Positions 63,665-64,000 of a DNA stretch of 64,000 nt are shown in pieces. The position numbers and the translations under genes are program-made. The DNA is from CAIWHR01 sp963813415. Lineage in GTDB: Bacteria > Pseudomonadota > Gammaproteobacteria > Burkholderiales > Casimicrobiaceae. Under the pieces are notes generated by a model, which did not search any database, was not told where the DNA came from, and saw only the letters and a list, made by a program, of their open reading frames with translations. The stretch lies in contig CAWEYW010000006.1 in the NCBI GenBank assembly GCA_963813415.1, positions 62,001 to 126,000 of the forward strand. The letters run 5' to 3'. Position 1 is the first letter of the stretch. Each line of letters begins with the position of its first letter.

Positions 63665-64000
63665 ATGTTTCGCAGTATCCAAATGCCCCTAGCCGCCCGA
63701 AAAAAAACGTCCATTCTGCCAGAGCGGTCACTGCCGGTCAGCGCCGTGTACGACCCGGGGTGCCGTCGCTGTCCGCGTCTCGCCAACTTCCTCGATGCGG
63801 TGAAGGCGGAGCACCCGACGTATTTCTGCAAGCCCGTGCCTCCGTTCGGTCCGTTGGGCGCTGCGCTCACCATCGTCGGCCTGGCGCCGGGCCTGCACGG
63901 CGCGAATGCCAGCGGGCGGCCCTTTACCGGCGATTACGCCGGGGTGCTGCTGTTCGAGACGTTGCACGCCTACGGCTTTGCCAGCGCGCCCACCACCACG
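63665..64000 (+). CDS. Family 5 uracil-DNA glycosylase, N-terminal part
   Basis: 112 codons are open to the end of the window. CRRCPRLANFLDAVK has the first cysteine pair of the Fe-S cluster. PVPPFGPLGAALTIVGLAPG followed by LHGANASGRPFTGDY is motif A of the UdgB/family 5 enzymes, which lack the usual catalytic Asp/Asn. They excise uracil and other deaminated bases. The start could be ATG 63665 or ATG 63683. The C-terminus and second cysteine pair lie beyond the window. Confidence 0.88.
   Translation, partial: MFRSIQMPLAARKKTSILPERSLPVSAVYDPGCRRCPRLANFLDAVKAEHPTYFCKPVPPFGPLGAALTIVGLAPGLHGANASGRPFTGDYAGVLLFETLHAYGFASAPTTT

Overview
This is a high-GC window from a bacterial chromosome, most likely a betaproteobacterium. 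The evidence is a complete 16S rRNA gene with the GGGGACCCGCAC variant typical of that class, together with betaproteobacterial gene orders: rimP-nusA-infB-rbfA-truB, rpsO-pnp, and fmdB-DUF502-aspS with nudB nearby. Dense coding, short gaps and many ATGA overlaps fit a free-living heterotroph. I cannot name the genus.

Positions 1-7100 hold the end of a tungstate-binding protein (TupA-like), a decayed gene with two frameshifts, an HxlR regulator divergent from a DUF1330 gene across a perfect palindrome, an MFS transporter, and a four-carbon sugar-acid module (otnK on one side, otnC-otnI on the other). Positions 7170-12757 form one tightly overlapped minus-strand operon: TRAP transporter P, Q and M subunits, a GntR/FCD regulator, a PdxA-family dehydrogenase and a DapA-family aldolase. 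A semialdehyde dehydrogenase and an FAH-family enzyme follow (13043-15744). Together this looks like a sugar-acid uptake and catabolism island.

Positions 16270-24611 carry assorted single genes: a zinc ribbon, a cupin, an S9 peptidase, a secreted CAP/DUF5648 protein, a CBS protein, a small cytochrome c, a phosphopantetheinyl transferase and a lipid A acyltransferase-like protein. Positions 24849-31216 are a complete rRNA operon (16S, tRNA-Ile, tRNA-Ala, 23S, 5S). It is unusual. The 23S gene is interrupted by two intervening sequences, one of which encodes a 23S-intervening-sequence (S23/four-helix-bundle) protein. The same CAGGTAACAG/CCTGTTACCTG-type repeat occurs in the insertions and in every spacer, and a 42-base 3' part of tRNA-Ala is duplicated.

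Positions 31268-47022 hold a glycosyltransferase, a lipoprotein and a HerA-like ATPase on the minus strand, then the translation operons rimP-nusA-infB-rbfA-truB and rpsO-pnp. Between these operons lie a membrane alkaline-phosphatase-superfamily hydrolase (sulfatase-like) and a sulfotransferase. Positions 47100-56925 contain a minus-strand cluster (fmdB, DUF502, aspS, a secreted RNase Sa-like ribonuclease, a barstar-like inhibitor, nudB, a SIMPL protein), NfeD/SPFH genes, an SDR, dsbB, metY and a CoA-binding protein. The window ends with a three-domain beta/gamma-crystallin protein, a seven-PAS GGDEF-EAL protein, an alpha/beta hydrolase and the start of a family 5 uracil-DNA glycosylase. No CRISPR array, transposase or prophage was seen.
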